64,000 bases of DNA from CAVQBJ01 sp963819075 (GCA_963819075.1 CAWFUP010000002.1:1054001-1118000); one strand, 5' to 3'. Shown: positions 24,639-36,359, numbered from the stretch's first letter. Numbers and translations are program-made. Notes: generated by a model from the sequence alone, not told the origin.

Positions 24639-27600
24639 CTACGTGAACTTGAACAGCCCCGGCGCGATCGCCCCGGCCGACACGACCTGACCGGTCGCCC
24701 CCTTGGTCAAGGCGACAACCGCAGCGGTTCCGACGGAGCACTTCGGAGTCACGGCCGTCAGCTTGATGTCTGACACCACCTGCACCTGCGTCGCGCGGCA
24801 CGAACCGCCAAACTGGACGATCGTGACGCCGCCATCGCTGGTGAAGCCGGTGCCGGTGAAGGTGACCGTCGTTCCCCCGGCGCGCGGGCCACTCGTCGGT
24901 GTGAAGCTCGTGATCGTCGGGGCGTACACGAACTGGTCGGCCGTCGTGACCGGCGACGTCACGCCGCCGTCGACGATCTGGACGTTCACATAGCCCGTCG
25001 AGTCGGTCCCGGGCGGGCTGGTGGCCGTGATCGAGGTGTCGGAGTTGACCGTGAAGCACGGCTGGCTCGACATCGAGCAGCTCTGCTCGGTGGTGCTGCC
25101 GAAGTCGACTGCCGACGCGCCGCTGAAGCCGCTCCCGCCGATCGTGACCGAGGTCCCGCCGGCCACCGCGCCGTACGCCGGCGTGACGCTGGTGACGGCC
25201 GGTGGGATGAACGTGAACTGCGGCCCGGTGACGGTCGCCTGCACGGCTTGGTTGGCGACGCCGTTCATGATCAGGTAGGGAGTGAGCGTGGAGCGATTGC
25301 CGCGCGAGGGGGTGACGAACGTCAGGGTCGTGTCTGACTGAACCGTGAACGACATCACGGTGCCGGTGTCGAGCCTGGCCACCAAGGCGATCTCGCCATC
25401 GCTCTTGAATCCGGTGCCGGTGACCGTCACCGTCGTGCCGCCGCCGTTCCCGCCGGAGGTCGGCGAGATCTTCGTGATCGTCGGGCCGTAGACGAACTGG
25501 TCCCCCGGCGAGAGAGCCGATGCTCCAGTGGCCGCCACCACGCGCACGTCGACATATCCGGTGCTGTCAGAGCCCGGAGGGCTCGTCGCGGTGACCGAGG
25601 TGTCCGAGTTGACCGTGAAGCAGGGTTGGCTGGACTTCGAGCAGGGCTGCTCGACGTTACTTCCGAAGTCGACCGCGGAGGCGTTGGTGAAGCCGTTCCC
25701 GGCGATCGTCACCGACGTTCCGCCCGCGACCGCGCCGACGTCGGGCGTGACGCTGTTCACGTCCGCCACATAGGCGAATTGGTCGGCTGGGCTGGTCGCG
25801 CTGGTGCCCTGCGGCGTGGTGACCTGAACGTCGACGGACGCCAACGTCGTCGCCGGCGGCGCCGTCACGGTCAACACCGTCGGCGAGTCAACGACGATGT
25901 TCGATCCGGACGCGCCGCCGAACGTCACGTTGGTCGTACCGAGGAGATCCGTGCCCGTCACCCTCACGTTCGTGCCCCCGGAGTCGGGGCCGCTGTTCGG
26001 GGCGAGCGCGGTCACCGTTGGCGCGCCGAGGTAGGTGAACTGATCGGCGTTCCACTTCAGGCTCGTGCCGGCCGGGCTCGCGACCTGTATGTCCACCGTT
26101 CCCGCACCACCGGATGGGCTCGTAACGGTGATGGACGTGGGCGTGACCACCAGATTGGTCCCGGCGTGGCCGCCGAAGGTCACGCTCGTGGCGCCGGTGA
26201 AGCCGAGCCCGGTGAGCGTCACCGTCGTTCCGCCGGCCTGGGGACCCGTGTCCGGGCTGACGCCGGTGACGAGCGGGCCACTGGTCGCCGGGAACGGGCC
26301 GTTCGGCGTGCCCAGTCCGGTTGGTCCGTCGTAGCCGGCGCCGGCGGTGCAGATGTAGCTGCCGCCGCAGTTCCCCGATCCCGACGACGCGCCGTTGCTG
26401 CCCGAGGTCACGTCGTTCAGTTGCGGCGAGCCGGACACGGACACGTTCGCGTAGAAGGCGTCGGCACCGAGCCAGCGCGCCGCGCTGCTCGAGAGCGCCT
26501 CGATCGACGCAATGATCGGAGAGGCGGCGCTCGTGCCACCGACGCTGACCCAGGCGCCGCCGTTGTTGACCGAAACGGGGGTGTTCGGATCCGCGACCGC
26601 CGCGATGTCGTTGTCGGTGCGGGTTGCCGCGTTCGTGCCGGGCATCACGCAGCCGGTATCCGTCTGCCAGGCCGGCTTGAGCTGGTAGAGGCTGCAACCA
26701 CTGCCGGAGTCGGCCCACGTCGTTTCCGTCCACCCCCGGGAGTTGCTGGCGGCCGTCAACGTCGTGCCGCCCACCGAGATCACATCCGACGAGCTCGCCG
26801 GCCAGCTGGGTGTACTTGCGCCTTTGGTGTAGTTATCCCACCCGTAGTCTCCGCTCGCGACCACAACCGGGATGCCAGGGTGATCGAACGCCGACTCGTA
26901 GGGCATGTCGACGGGCTGCACCTCCGGGATACCCCAGCTGTTGCTGATTGCGGTGGCTCCGCGCGTCGCGGCCTCGTTGTCCGACGCGCTGAGATCGGAA
27001 ATCGAGTCCGAGCTCGCCTCGACGAGCAGGATGTTGCAGTGCGGGCAGATCGCCGAGACCATGTCGATGTCCAGGGAGATCTCCAGCTGCCACCCGCCCA
27101 CGGGCCCCGGAAGGCTCGTCCCGCCGGTCTCGTTGACCTGCGTGAAGCAGGGATCCGAGTTCTGGCAATCCGCCGCCGGCAGGTTGTACGCCGCGCGGTA
27201 GGCGGCCAGGTCAGACGCGGCGCTGCTGTCGCCGCCGGCGTCAACGAGGGCCACGGTCTCACCGCTCCCCCCGCTCCCCGAGGCGGAGGTCAGGTTGTAG
27301 GCCGACTGCAGGTCGGTCGGGGCGTAGCCGGACCCGTTTACCCCGTAGCTCGCCTGCGCCGCGGCCGACACAGCGGGCTGCAGGGACCGAAGATGCGCTC
27401 CGCGCGGAACGACCACTGCGTAGCAGGTCGCGTGAGTCTTGGTGGCCGGCGCACACGAGAGATACGGCTGCGTCGTTGACGGAGTCGCCGACAGGGCCTG
27501 CGCGTCGGCGGTGGGCGACGCCACCGATAGGCCGAGCGAGCCCGCTAGGCCACACGCCACCAGCGCGCACGCCGCCAAGCGCCTGGCTGCCCGTAGGGCG

Positions 27601-27641
27601 GCAACGCCGCTTCGACCGAAGACCATCGTGAGCGTTTGCAT
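24639..27641 (-). CDS. Secreted sedolisin (S53) protease with six IPT/TIG domains
   Basis: This is a 1000-residue exported serine-carboxyl peptidase. The start ATG 27641 has GGGAGGGG upstream and is followed by a signal peptide (LAACALVACGLAGSLGLSVASPTADA). The S53 catalytic domain shows the Glu/Asp pair in WQLEISLDIDMVSA near 187, VVVASGDYGWD, the nucleophile in GGTSAASP near 368 and the calcium-site ending GAGYDGPTGLGTPNG. Beyond residue about 440 are six IPT/TIG-type immunoglobulin repeats, each opening with a pattern like VTSVTPAYGAVAGGTSVTI. Repeats 3 and 5 (and 4 and 6) are nearly identical, so they arose by duplication of a pair. No propeptide-free start or cell-wall anchor is evident. 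It probably degrades extracellular protein, with the repeats giving reach or binding. Confidence 0.9.
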   Translation of the reverse strand: MQTLTMVFGRSGVAALRAARRLAACALVACGLAGSLGLSVASPTADAQALSATPSTTQPYLSCAPATKTHATCYAVVVPRGAHLRSLQPAVSAAAQASYGVNGSGYAPTDLQSAYNLTSASGSGGSGETVALVDAGGDSSAASDLAAYRAAYNLPAADCQNSDPCFTQVNETGGTSLPGPVGGWQLEISLDIDMVSAICPHCNILLVEASSDSISDLSASDNEAATRGATAISNSWGIPEVQPVDMPYESAFDHPGIPVVVASGDYGWDNYTKGASTPSWPASSSDVISVGGTTLTAASNSRGWTETTWADSGSGCSLYQLKPAWQTDTGCVMPGTNAATRTDNDIAAVADPNTPVSVNNGGAWVSVGGTSAASPIIASIEALSSSAARWLGADAFYANVSVSGSPQLNDVTSGSNGASSGSGNCGGSYICTAGAGYDGPTGLGTPNGPFPATSGPLVTGVSPDTGPQAGGTTVTLTGLGFTGATSVTFGGHAGTNLVVTPTSITVTSPSGGAGTVDIQVASPAGTSLKWNADQFTYLGAPTVTALAPNSGPDSGGTNVRVTGTDLLGTTNVTFGGASGSNIVVDSPTVLTVTAPPATTLASVDVQVTTPQGTSATSPADQFAYVADVNSVTPDVGAVAGGTSVTIAGNGFTNASAVDFGSNVEQPCSKSSQPCFTVNSDTSVTATSPPGSDSTGYVDVRVVAATGASALSPGDQFVYGPTITKISPTSGGNGGGTTVTVTGTGFKSDGEIALVARLDTGTVMSFTVQSDTTLTFVTPSRGNRSTLTPYLIMNGVANQAVQATVTGPQFTFIPPAVTSVTPAYGAVAGGTSVTIGGSGFSGASAVDFGSTTEQSCSMSSQPCFTVNSDTSITATSPPGTDSTGYVNVQIVDGGVTSPVTTADQFVYAPTITSFTPTSGPRAGGTTVTFTGTGFTSDGGVTIVQFGGSCRATQVQVVSDIKLTAVTPKCSVGTAAVVALTKGATGQVVSAGAIAPGLFKFT

Positions 27642-27888
27642 CGCTGCCCCTCCCGTAGGAATGCTTGCCGCGCACCCGTTTGCACCCTGCCGGCGCGGAG
27701 GCCGTCGCGCAACCTAACAGGAACACGAAAGCGCCGTCAACTGGACAGGAGCTGTCACGAGAATGGGTCGCCGCGGGCGTTGCCGCCCGCGCTCGCGCTG
27801 TCGTTCCACACCGAAACGTCGACGCGTAGGAGGTGCCGCTGAGCAGGGACGATGCGTGCCCTCCGCAGCGACGGCTACGTTGCTGGGC

Positions 27889-29979
<2,091 letters not shown>

Positions 29980-30075
29980 CTTCGCGTCGCGGCAACCACC
30001 GGGGGGCGGCTCACCCTTGTCGAGCGAGCTCCGGCCGTCTCAAGGGTCGCAGCGCCGCCGCCGATCCCTCGACTC

Positions 30076-31443
30076 ATGGAGCAGATCGAGCTATCCGGCG
30101 TCATCGGTGCGCTTTCCTATGCGCTCGACGTCGTCGGGGGGCAGCGGCCGGGCCATGCGATCCGCACCTGCCTGATCGGGATGCGCTTGGCCGAGGAGCT
30201 CGATCTCGGCGCAGCCGAACGCTCGGATCTGTTCTACGCGCTCCTGCTCAAGGATGCCGGTTGCTCGGCCAACGCGAACGCCATGGCCACGCTGCTAGCG
30301 ACCGACGACCGCGCAGCCAAGGCGTCGATGACACTCGTCGACTGGACGGACCGCCGTGCGTCGTTCCTGTGGGCGCTGCGGACGGTGGCGTCCGGCGCGG
30401 GGCCGCGGCGCCGCGTCGCGGCGCTGTGGCGTCTGCGCGGCGAAGGCCCGGTCACGCGAGGGTTCATGGAGGCACGCTGCGATCGTGGTGCCGAGATCGC
30501 CCGCATGTTGTTCCTCTCGGAGGAGACCGCCGCCGCGATCCACGGCCTCGCCGAGCGCTGGGATGGGCAAGGCGTGCCCGACGGCCTGCGCGGCGACGAG
30601 ATCCCGCTCGCCGCCCGCATCCTGTGTCTCGCGCAGACGGTCGAGGCGTTCCACGCCGACGGAGGCGTCAAGGCGGCACGCTCAGTGGCCAAGCGACGGC
30701 GCGGCCGCTGGTTCGACCCCGCCCTCGTTGATGCCTTCCTGCGCTTCTGCGGTGATCGGGACTTCTGGGCCGCGCTCGAGGCGCCGGACGTCTCCAAGTG
30801 GGAGCCGCCTGACCTCGCGCTCGTCTGCGACGACGACCGTCTCGATCGCATCGCCCAAGCCTTCGCGCGGGTGATCGACGCCAAGTCGCCGTTCACGGCC
30901 CGTCACTCTCAGCGCGTGGCCGAAATCGCCGACGGGGTGGCCGAGGTGCTCGGCTTTGACGCCGACGAGCGGCGGATACTGCGACGCGCCGCGCTGCTGC
31001 ACGACATCGGCAAGCTGGCGATCTCGAATCGGATCCTCGACAAGCCGGGCAAGCTGACCGATGAGGAGTTCCGTGAAGTGCAGTCCCACCCGGTGCACTC
31101 GCTGCACATCCTGCAGCGCGCGCCCTGTTTCAGGGAGTTGGCGGATCTCGCGGCCAACCACCACGAGAGGCTCGATGGCAGCGGCTACCCGCGCGCGCTC
31201 GGCGCCGACGCCCTGGACCTGCCGATGCGAGTGCTGGCCGTCGCCGACGTGTACGAGGCCCTCACGGCCGACCGACCCTACCGCGCGTCGCTCACGGCCG
31301 ACGAGGCCCTCGCCATCATCGACCGGGACGTCCCGGAACGGCTCGACCTCACGGCCAGGAACGCGCTGAAGGCCCGTGTCGCTCGCTCGCCCGGGCGCAG
31401 CGCGGACGCCGAAGAGACCTCGAGCAACGCACGCGCCGCCTAG
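30076..31443 (+). CDS. HD-GYP domain phosphohydrolase (c-di-GMP signalling type)
   Basis: The 455-residue protein has an intact C-terminal HD-GYP domain: HSQRVAEIADGVAEVLGF, LLHDIGKLAISNRILDKPG, HPVHSLHIL, NHHERLDGSGYP and the ADVYEALTADRPYR helix. HD-GYP proteins hydrolyse cyclic di-GMP. The N-terminal half carries a second, degraded HD fold (GHAIRTCLIGMRLAEELDL, FYALLLKDAGCS, then ERWDGQGVPDGLRGDEIPLAAR). There HD has become KD and GYP has become GVP, so it is probably a regulatory or dimerising copy. A GGDEF protein lies 18 kb away; no direct partner adjoins. Confidence 0.88.
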   Translation: MEQIELSGVIGALSYALDVVGGQRPGHAIRTCLIGMRLAEELDLGAAERSDLFYALLLKDAGCSANANAMATLLATDDRAAKASMTLVDWTDRRASFLWALRTVASGAGPRRRVAALWRLRGEGPVTRGFMEARCDRGAEIARMLFLSEETAAAIHGLAERWDGQGVPDGLRGDEIPLAARILCLAQTVEAFHADGGVKAARSVAKRRRGRWFDPALVDAFLRFCGDRDFWAALEAPDVSKWEPPDLALVCDDDRLDRIAQAFARVIDAKSPFTARHSQRVAEIADGVAEVLGFDADERRILRRAALLHDIGKLAISNRILDKPGKLTDEEFREVQSHPVHSLHILQRAPCFRELADLAANHHERLDGSGYPRALGADALDLPMRVLAVADVYEALTADRPYRASLTADEALAIIDRDVPERLDLTARNALKARVARSPGRSADAEETSSNARAA

Positions 31444-31531
31444 GGTGCGGTCGCCATGTCATCGATCATCGGTCTGCCACGGCCGGACGAGATGGACACC
31501 GCGCACGATCGTGCCGATAATCACTAGAAGC

Positions 31532-31786
31532 ATGCCCAGACGCAAGGCCACCCCCGAACCCGACACGCCTCCGCCAGAAGTGATCGCTCGGCGCGACGCT
31601 CTGACCGTCCTGCCCGGCATCAGCTCGATCGATCTCGACCTGATCGAGGACGCGCTGTCGCGATCGGTGCCCGATGCTCCGGCACGGCGCACCGTCCGAT
31701 CCCGCAAGCCGCGGCCAGCGCCGGGTCGCACCCCGGCGCGCGGGCGGGCTCGTCGGCCGGGCGGCGGCACCGCGGACTCGGGCTGA
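31532..31786 (+). CDS. Small basic protein of unknown function
   Basis: This is an 84-residue frame from ATG 31532 (MPRRKATPEPDTPPPEVIAR). It has a central hydrophobic/acidic helix (LPGISSIDLDLIEDALSRSV) and an Arg/Pro-rich C-terminal tail. It is preceded by AGAAG and lies between the HD-GYP gene and pepT on the same strand. No family was recognised. A longer in-frame reading from 31376 overlaps the HD-GYP gene and is unlikely. Coding status is moderately likely on codon pattern only. Confidence 0.45.
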   Translation: MPRRKATPEPDTPPPEVIARRDALTVLPGISSIDLDLIEDALSRSVPDAPARRTVRSRKPRPAPGRTPARGRARRPGGGTADSG

Positions 31787-31870
31787 CCGCCGACGTCGCG
31801 GCCATCGACGCGGCGCTCGCCGACGTCCACGCCGGCGCCGACTGACGGGCCGCGTCATAGACTGGCGGCG

Positions 31871-33187
31871 ATGGCAGCTTCGAGTCCTCCCGGCGAGACG
31901 CGCTCGCGCTTCACCTCCGCGCTGGCGGAGTCGCTCGCCGAGGATGTCGTCGCGCGCCTGGACCGCTACGCCCGCATCGCCACCACGTCTAACCGCGAGC
32001 GTGAGCGCAGCCCGAGCACGCCCGGCCAGCTCGAGCTGAGCCTGCTGCTCGTCTCCGAGCTGCACGAGCTTGGGGTCGCCGACGCCGTGCTCGACGAGAA
32101 CGGCTATGTGTTCGCCACGCTCGAACCGACGATCGACGGCGACGTGCCGACGATCGGGCTCATCTCGCACGTCGATACGAGCCCCGACGCCCCGGGCGCG
32201 GGTGTCGCGCCGATCGTGCACCGCAACTACGACGGCGGCGTCATCGAGCTGCCCCGCGGCGGCACCGTGCTCGATCCCGAACGGATGCCCGAGCTGCTCG
32301 AGCACGTCGGGCACGACATCGTCACCTCGAGCGGCGACACGCTGCTCGGCGCCGATGATAAGGCCGGCGTCGCCGAGATCATGGCCGCCGTCGCCCACCT
32401 CGCCGCGCACCCCGAGCTGCCGCGCCCGCGCGTGCGTATCGGCTTCACGCCCGACGAGGAGATCGGCATGGGCGCGTCGCTGTTCGACATCCGGCGCTTC
32501 GGCGCGATCGGCGCGTACACGATCGACGGCTCGGAGCTCGGCGAGCTGCAGGCCGAGACGTTCACCGCCTCGGAGGTCGTCCTCGCGATCGAGGGCGTCG
32601 AGGTGCACCCGGGCTTCGCCTACGGCAAGCTCGTCAACGCGACGCGGCTGGCCGCGCAGGTCATCGCCGCGCTGCCGCCCGAGCTCACACCCGAGGCGAC
32701 GCGCGAGCGTGAGGGCTTCATCCACGTCTACTCGGTCACCGCCACCCCGGGTCGGGCCGAGATCCGCGCGATTGTGCGCGACTTCGAGGACGAGCTGCTC
32801 GCTGAGCACGTTGCGCGGCTGCGCCGCATCGCCGAGGAGGTCGTCGCGGCCGAGCCGCGCGCCCGGCTGCTCGTGCAGGTGAGCCACCAGTACCCGAACA
32901 TGGGCCGCTACCTCGACGAGTTCCCAGCGGTCGTGGCGGCGGCCGACGCGGCGATCCGCGATGAGGGCATCGAGCCGCTGCGGACCGCCGCGCGCGGCGG
33001 GACCGACGGCTCGCAGCTGAGCGCGAAGGGCCTGCCCACGCCGAACCTGTTCACCGGGGGGCACGAGTACCACTCGGTGCGCGAATGGGCCTCGGTGCGT
33101 GAGATGGCGGCCGCTGCGGCGACGATCGTGCGCCTGGCCGAGGTGTGGACCCGCGAGGAGTTCCGCGGGGCCCGTCCGCGCGGCTGA
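31871..33187 (+). CDS. pepT: Tripeptide aminopeptidase (peptidase T), M20 family
   Basis: This cytoplasmic zinc aminopeptidase releases the N-terminal residue from tripeptides. The length of 438 residues matches PepT. The di-zinc site is recognisable: LISHVDTSPD (first His and Asp), LLGADDKAG (bridging Asp), FTPDEEIGMG (catalytic Glu pair) and, near the C-terminus, FTGGHEYHSVREWAS (final His). ARGGTDGSQLSAKGLPTPN is a PepT hallmark. The start is ATG 31871. Confidence 0.95.
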   Translation: MAASSPPGETRSRFTSALAESLAEDVVARLDRYARIATTSNRERERSPSTPGQLELSLLLVSELHELGVADAVLDENGYVFATLEPTIDGDVPTIGLISHVDTSPDAPGAGVAPIVHRNYDGGVIELPRGGTVLDPERMPELLEHVGHDIVTSSGDTLLGADDKAGVAEIMAAVAHLAAHPELPRPRVRIGFTPDEEIGMGASLFDIRRFGAIGAYTIDGSELGELQAETFTASEVVLAIEGVEVHPGFAYGKLVNATRLAAQVIAALPPELTPEATREREGFIHVYSVTATPGRAEIRAIVRDFEDELLAEHVARLRRIAEEVVAAEPRARLLVQVSHQYPNMGRYLDEFPAVVAAADAAIRDEGIEPLRTAARGGTDGSQLSAKGLPTPNLFTGGHEYHSVREWASVREMAAAAATIVRLAEVWTREEFRGARPRG

Positions 33188-33206
33188 GACGGACCGGGCG
33201 CTCGGT

Positions 33207-34142
33207 GTGAAGGGCCCGCTCGATCTGCCCCGGGCGCCGGCGGCGGCGGTCGGCGTGCGACTCTACGAGTCGCACTATCTGACCGCGGCCGCGCCGGGCG
33301 GCGGTCGCGCGGTGTGGCTGCGCTACACCGCGAACAAGGAGAGCGGTGAGCCGGCGCGCGGCACGCTGTGGTGCACGGTCTTCGCCCGCGCCGGCGAGCC
33401 GATCGCCCGCCGCGCCGGTTCGGCGGAGGCGCTTGGCACTCCGCCCGCCGGCGCCTGGGCGCGGATCGACGGCGCGACGATCGCGCCCGGCCGGGCCGAG
33501 GGGGAGCTCGAGGACTGCTCGTGGTCGGTCACCTGGCGCGCCGACGCGCCGGCGCTGCCCTACCTCCCGTGGGCGGGCCTGTATGACCGCGCGCTGCCGC
33601 GATCCAACGGCGTGGCGCTCGCTCCGGCCGCGACGTTCGAGGGGCATCTCGACGTCGCCGGCGAGCGCGTCGAGCTCGCCGGCTGGCGCGGCATGGTCGG
33701 CCACAACTGGGGCGCCGACCACGCCGACCGCTGGATCTGGCTGCACGCGACCGGCCTCGGCGATCGCCACCCCGACGGGTGGCTCGACCTCATCCTCGCC
33801 CGCGTTCGCGTCCGCGGGCGCCTGTCGCCATGGCTGCCGTCGGGCGGCGCATACATCGATGGCGCGCTGCGTCGCGTGAAGCTCGGTCGCGATGCGCGCG
33901 GTCTGCGCGTCGAGGTCGCCGCCGAGACGCTCACCGTCGCGCTGCCGCGGCTGCTGCCCGGCGGCGGGCTCGAGGTGGCGACGCGTTCGCCGCCGGCCAA
34001 CACCGTGCACTGGGACTACGCCAGTCCCGGCGGCGGCGGGCGGCAGGTGCGCAACTGCTCGATCGCCTCGGCGCGACTGACGCTCGGCGGCGCGGAGCCG
34101 ATCGAGATCGAGGGGTCGTTCGCGGTCGAGGTCGGGGAGTGA
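33207..34142 (+). CDS. Lipocalin-like (AttH/CrtC-type) beta-barrel protein
   Basis: The 311-residue protein from GTG 33207 is beta-rich and Trp-rich without a signal peptide. The segment GWRGMVGHNWGADHADRWIWLHATG resembles the central motif of AttH/hydroxyneurosporene-synthase/tocopherol-cyclase-like lipocalin folds, which bind hydrophobic isoprenoids or lipids. The start codon is a choice: GTG 33207 lies 19 bp after the pepT stop, and earlier in-frame codons overlap pepT. The gene is probably co-transcribed with pepT. No enzymatic residues can be assigned, so the function is open. Confidence 0.6.
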   Translation: MKGPLDLPRAPAAAVGVRLYESHYLTAAAPGGGRAVWLRYTANKESGEPARGTLWCTVFARAGEPIARRAGSAEALGTPPAGAWARIDGATIAPGRAEGELEDCSWSVTWRADAPALPYLPWAGLYDRALPRSNGVALAPAATFEGHLDVAGERVELAGWRGMVGHNWGADHADRWIWLHATGLGDRHPDGWLDLILARVRVRGRLSPWLPSGGAYIDGALRRVKLGRDARGLRVEVAAETLTVALPRLLPGGGLEVATRSPPANTVHWDYASPGGGGRQVRNCSIASARLTLGGAEPIEIEGSFAVEVGE

Positions 34143-34183
34143 GGGCCGGGCTCCCCGGCGGCACGGCCGCCCGCCGGCTTCGG

Positions 34184-34582
34184 TCAGGCCGACGCCGCCT
34201 GCCGCTCACGCTGCACGCGCGCGAGCCGTCCGCCTGCGGCGCTCAGGCACATGCCGACGATGGCGGTGACCACCGCCAGCAGCGGCGGGAAGCTGCCGAG
34301 CGAGACCTTCGCGTGAGTGCCGATGATCGCGTGGGTCACGAGCAGGGCCACGCCGTAGATCGCGCCCGCGACGAGGCCGCGGTCCGCGCCTCCCCAGCCG
34401 TCACGATGCTCGAAGCCGGCCACGATCGCGCCGACAGCGAGCAGCACCGAGTAGGCCCAGTAGGCGCCGCTCGACACTCCGACGAGGATCCCCGCGATGA
34501 CGCCGGCCACCGCGGGTACCACACCGCCCAGGGTGATCTGAGCGGGCAACGGGCGGTCGCGCAACAGCATCGGCTCGTACAT
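34184..34582 (-). CDS. Four-helix integral membrane protein of unknown function
   Basis: The 132-residue protein starts at ATG 34582 with a strong GGAGGAG ribosome site 7 nt upstream. About four hydrophobic segments are visible (ITLGGVVPAVAGVIAGILVGV, YWAYSVLLAVGAIVAGF, LVAGAIYGVALLVTHAII, FPPLLAVVTAIVGMCLSAAG). A short N-terminal tail (MYEPMLLRDRPLP) precedes them. No family was recognised; it resembles small conserved actinobacterial membrane proteins by layout only. The CapA-like gene lies 70 bp upstream on the same strand. Confidence 0.65.
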   Translation of the reverse strand: MYEPMLLRDRPLPAQITLGGVVPAVAGVIAGILVGVSSGAYWAYSVLLAVGAIVAGFEHRDGWGGADRGLVAGAIYGVALLVTHAIIGTHAKVSLGSFPPLLAVVTAIVGMCLSAAGGRLARVQRERQAASA

Positions 34583-34652
34583 CTGACTCCTCCCCGGGGG
34601 TGTGTCGTTGACTCTACGCCTGCGCCGGCGCCGCGTGTGGAGCCCGCTGGGG

Positions 34653-36359
34653 TCAGGGCGCGATGGCCCCACCCGGGGCGATCCGGTAGCGGTCGGCGCC
34701 GAAGTCCTCGCGGGACAGCGTGGCCACGAGGCGGTCGGCGGCGTGGGAGGGATCAGCCCGCGGCAGCCCGCCGCCGACCAGGTGGATCGCTGCGAGCCGC
34801 CCGCTGATGACGCGTCCGGTGGCGACGTTGAGCGTCACGCGCAGGACGGCGCTCTCGGACAGCAGCCCGCCGAGGCCGAGGTTGTGCCAGCAGGCGAAGT
34901 TCCCGAGCGAGTAGGCCACCATGTGGTGGCGGTACCGCTCGATGCCGCGCAGGACGTGGGGGCCGGAGCCAAGGACGATCGAAGCGCCGGCGTCGATTAC
35001 CGCGTGGGCGAAGGCGCGGGAGTTGCCGCGGTTCTCGCCGAAGTCGTACTCACTCCCGAACGGCACGTGATCGTGCGCGCTCCCCTCGGCGCCGGCGTGG
35101 ATGACGACGATGACGATTCGGGCCCGGCGCTTCGCGCGGCGCACGAGCGTCCGCGCCCGGGAGATGCCAAGCAGGTTATTCGCCCACGAGTACGGCGCGA
35201 AGCCGATGATGGCCACGCGCACGCCGTGCACGCGCAGCGTCGTGACCTCGCCGGCCAGCCCGTCGTGGGCCAGGCCGGCCCGATGCAGCGCCGCGAGCGT
35301 CTGGGCCTGACCGCTGGCTCCGAAGTCGTAGGAGTGGTTGTTGGCCAGGTTCATGACCGTGAAGCCCGACGCCCGCAGCCCGCCGGCATAGCTCGGCGGG
35401 GCCTGGAAGGCGAAGCAGTTGGCGCTGCCCAGGCGGGCGCACTTCGAGACGCCCCCGGTGGACAGCGTGCCCTCGAGGTTGCCGAGCGTGAGGTCGGCCT
35501 TACGCAGGGTGGAGCGCACCGGAGCGAGGGCGCGCGCGAGGCCGCCGGGGGGGAGGCCGGAGGCGGAGTTGAAGGCGATGTCGCCGACCCAATTGAGGGT
35601 GATGGTGGATTGGCGGGGGCGGGGCCTGGGGGGCGCGTGGCCCGCCAGAGCCTCCAAGATCGGCACGTCGCACACCGGGCCGGTGGCGCCCGTGGGGCCG
35701 CTCACGCCCGTCGGGCCGCTGACGCCCGAAGGGCCGGTCGGGCCGGTCGCCGCAGTGGGGCCGGTCACTCCCGTGGCGCCGGTCGGGCCGGTGACAGCGC
35801 TGGCGGCCGTGGCGGCGGCGGCCGTGGCGGCGGCGGCCGTCGGCGGGCCGGGGACCTCGAGCGCGCCCGGCGGGCCGGTCGTGCCGGTCGCGCCGGTCGC
35901 GCCGGTCGCGCCCGTCGAGCACACGCAGACGCCGGGTGGCCCGGTGGCGCCGGAGGGGCCGGTGGCCCCTGTCGGGCCGGTGGCGCCCGCCGGTTCGAGC
36001 GGGCCCGCCGCGACCCCGGTGGTGCCGGTGGGGCCGGCCGCGCACGGAATGCACACGTGCGGCGCGAGCTCCGCCGATCCATCCACGTCGACGGCGCTGG
36101 CGGGGCATGGTTGGCAGGGCGCACTGGCGGCGCCCGCCGGACCGCTCACGGTGGCGCCCACTGTGCCGGTGACACCAGATGGGCACACGGGGATGTATAT
36201 GGCCTGGTCGGTCCTCGGCGCCTGCGCGCTCGCCGCCGCCGCCCACACGACCATCGCCGCGACCGAGACGGTGAGCAGCACCCGCCGCGCGAGCAGCCCT
36301 CGACCGGGCCGCCGGCCTACGCCGTCCCGAACGCCTGTCTCCCCGCGCGACCGTCGCAT
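34653..36359 (-). CDS. Collagen-like repeat fused to a CapA-type metallophosphatase domain
   Basis: The 568-residue protein starts with an Arg-rich N-terminus and a signal or anchor segment (VLLTVSVAAMVVWAAAASAQA). Residues about 50-230 are collagen-like Gly-X-Thr triplets (GATGPTGATGPSGATGPPG) with interruptions and cysteine pairs (CQPC, CIPC, CVC). From about 248 on it is a CapA/PgsA domain: WVGDIAFN, GNLEGTLS, NLANNHSYDFG, VIHAGAEG, GSGPHVLRGIE and YSLGNF. That calcineurin-like fold is associated with poly-gamma-glutamate synthesis. A secreted collagen stalk carrying a CapA head is an unusual arrangement. The extreme triplet region is repetitive DNA and may vary in length between strains. 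Confidence 0.85.
   Translation of the reverse strand: MRRSRGETGVRDGVGRRPGRGLLARRVLLTVSVAAMVVWAAAASAQAPRTDQAIYIPVCPSGVTGTVGATVSGPAGAASAPCQPCPASAVDVDGSAELAPHVCIPCAAGPTGTTGVAAGPLEPAGATGPTGATGPSGATGPPGVCVCSTGATGATGATGTTGPPGALEVPGPPTAAAATAAAATAASAVTGPTGATGVTGPTAATGPTGPSGVSGPTGVSGPTGATGPVCDVPILEALAGHAPPRPRPRQSTITLNWVGDIAFNSASGLPPGGLARALAPVRSTLRKADLTLGNLEGTLSTGGVSKCARLGSANCFAFQAPPSYAGGLRASGFTVMNLANNHSYDFGASGQAQTLAALHRAGLAHDGLAGEVTTLRVHGVRVAIIGFAPYSWANNLLGISRARTLVRRAKRRARIVIVVIHAGAEGSAHDHVPFGSEYDFGENRGNSRAFAHAVIDAGASIVLGSGPHVLRGIERYRHHMVAYSLGNFACWHNLGLGGLLSESAVLRVTLNVATGRVISGRLAAIHLVGGGLPRADPSHAADRLVATLSREDFGADRYRIAPGGAIAP

Noticed and set aside
25626..27479. Plus-strand open frame of 617 codons opposite the protease gene
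   Set aside because: The sedolisin has a signal peptide, catalytic motifs and TIG repeats; the opposite frame has none.
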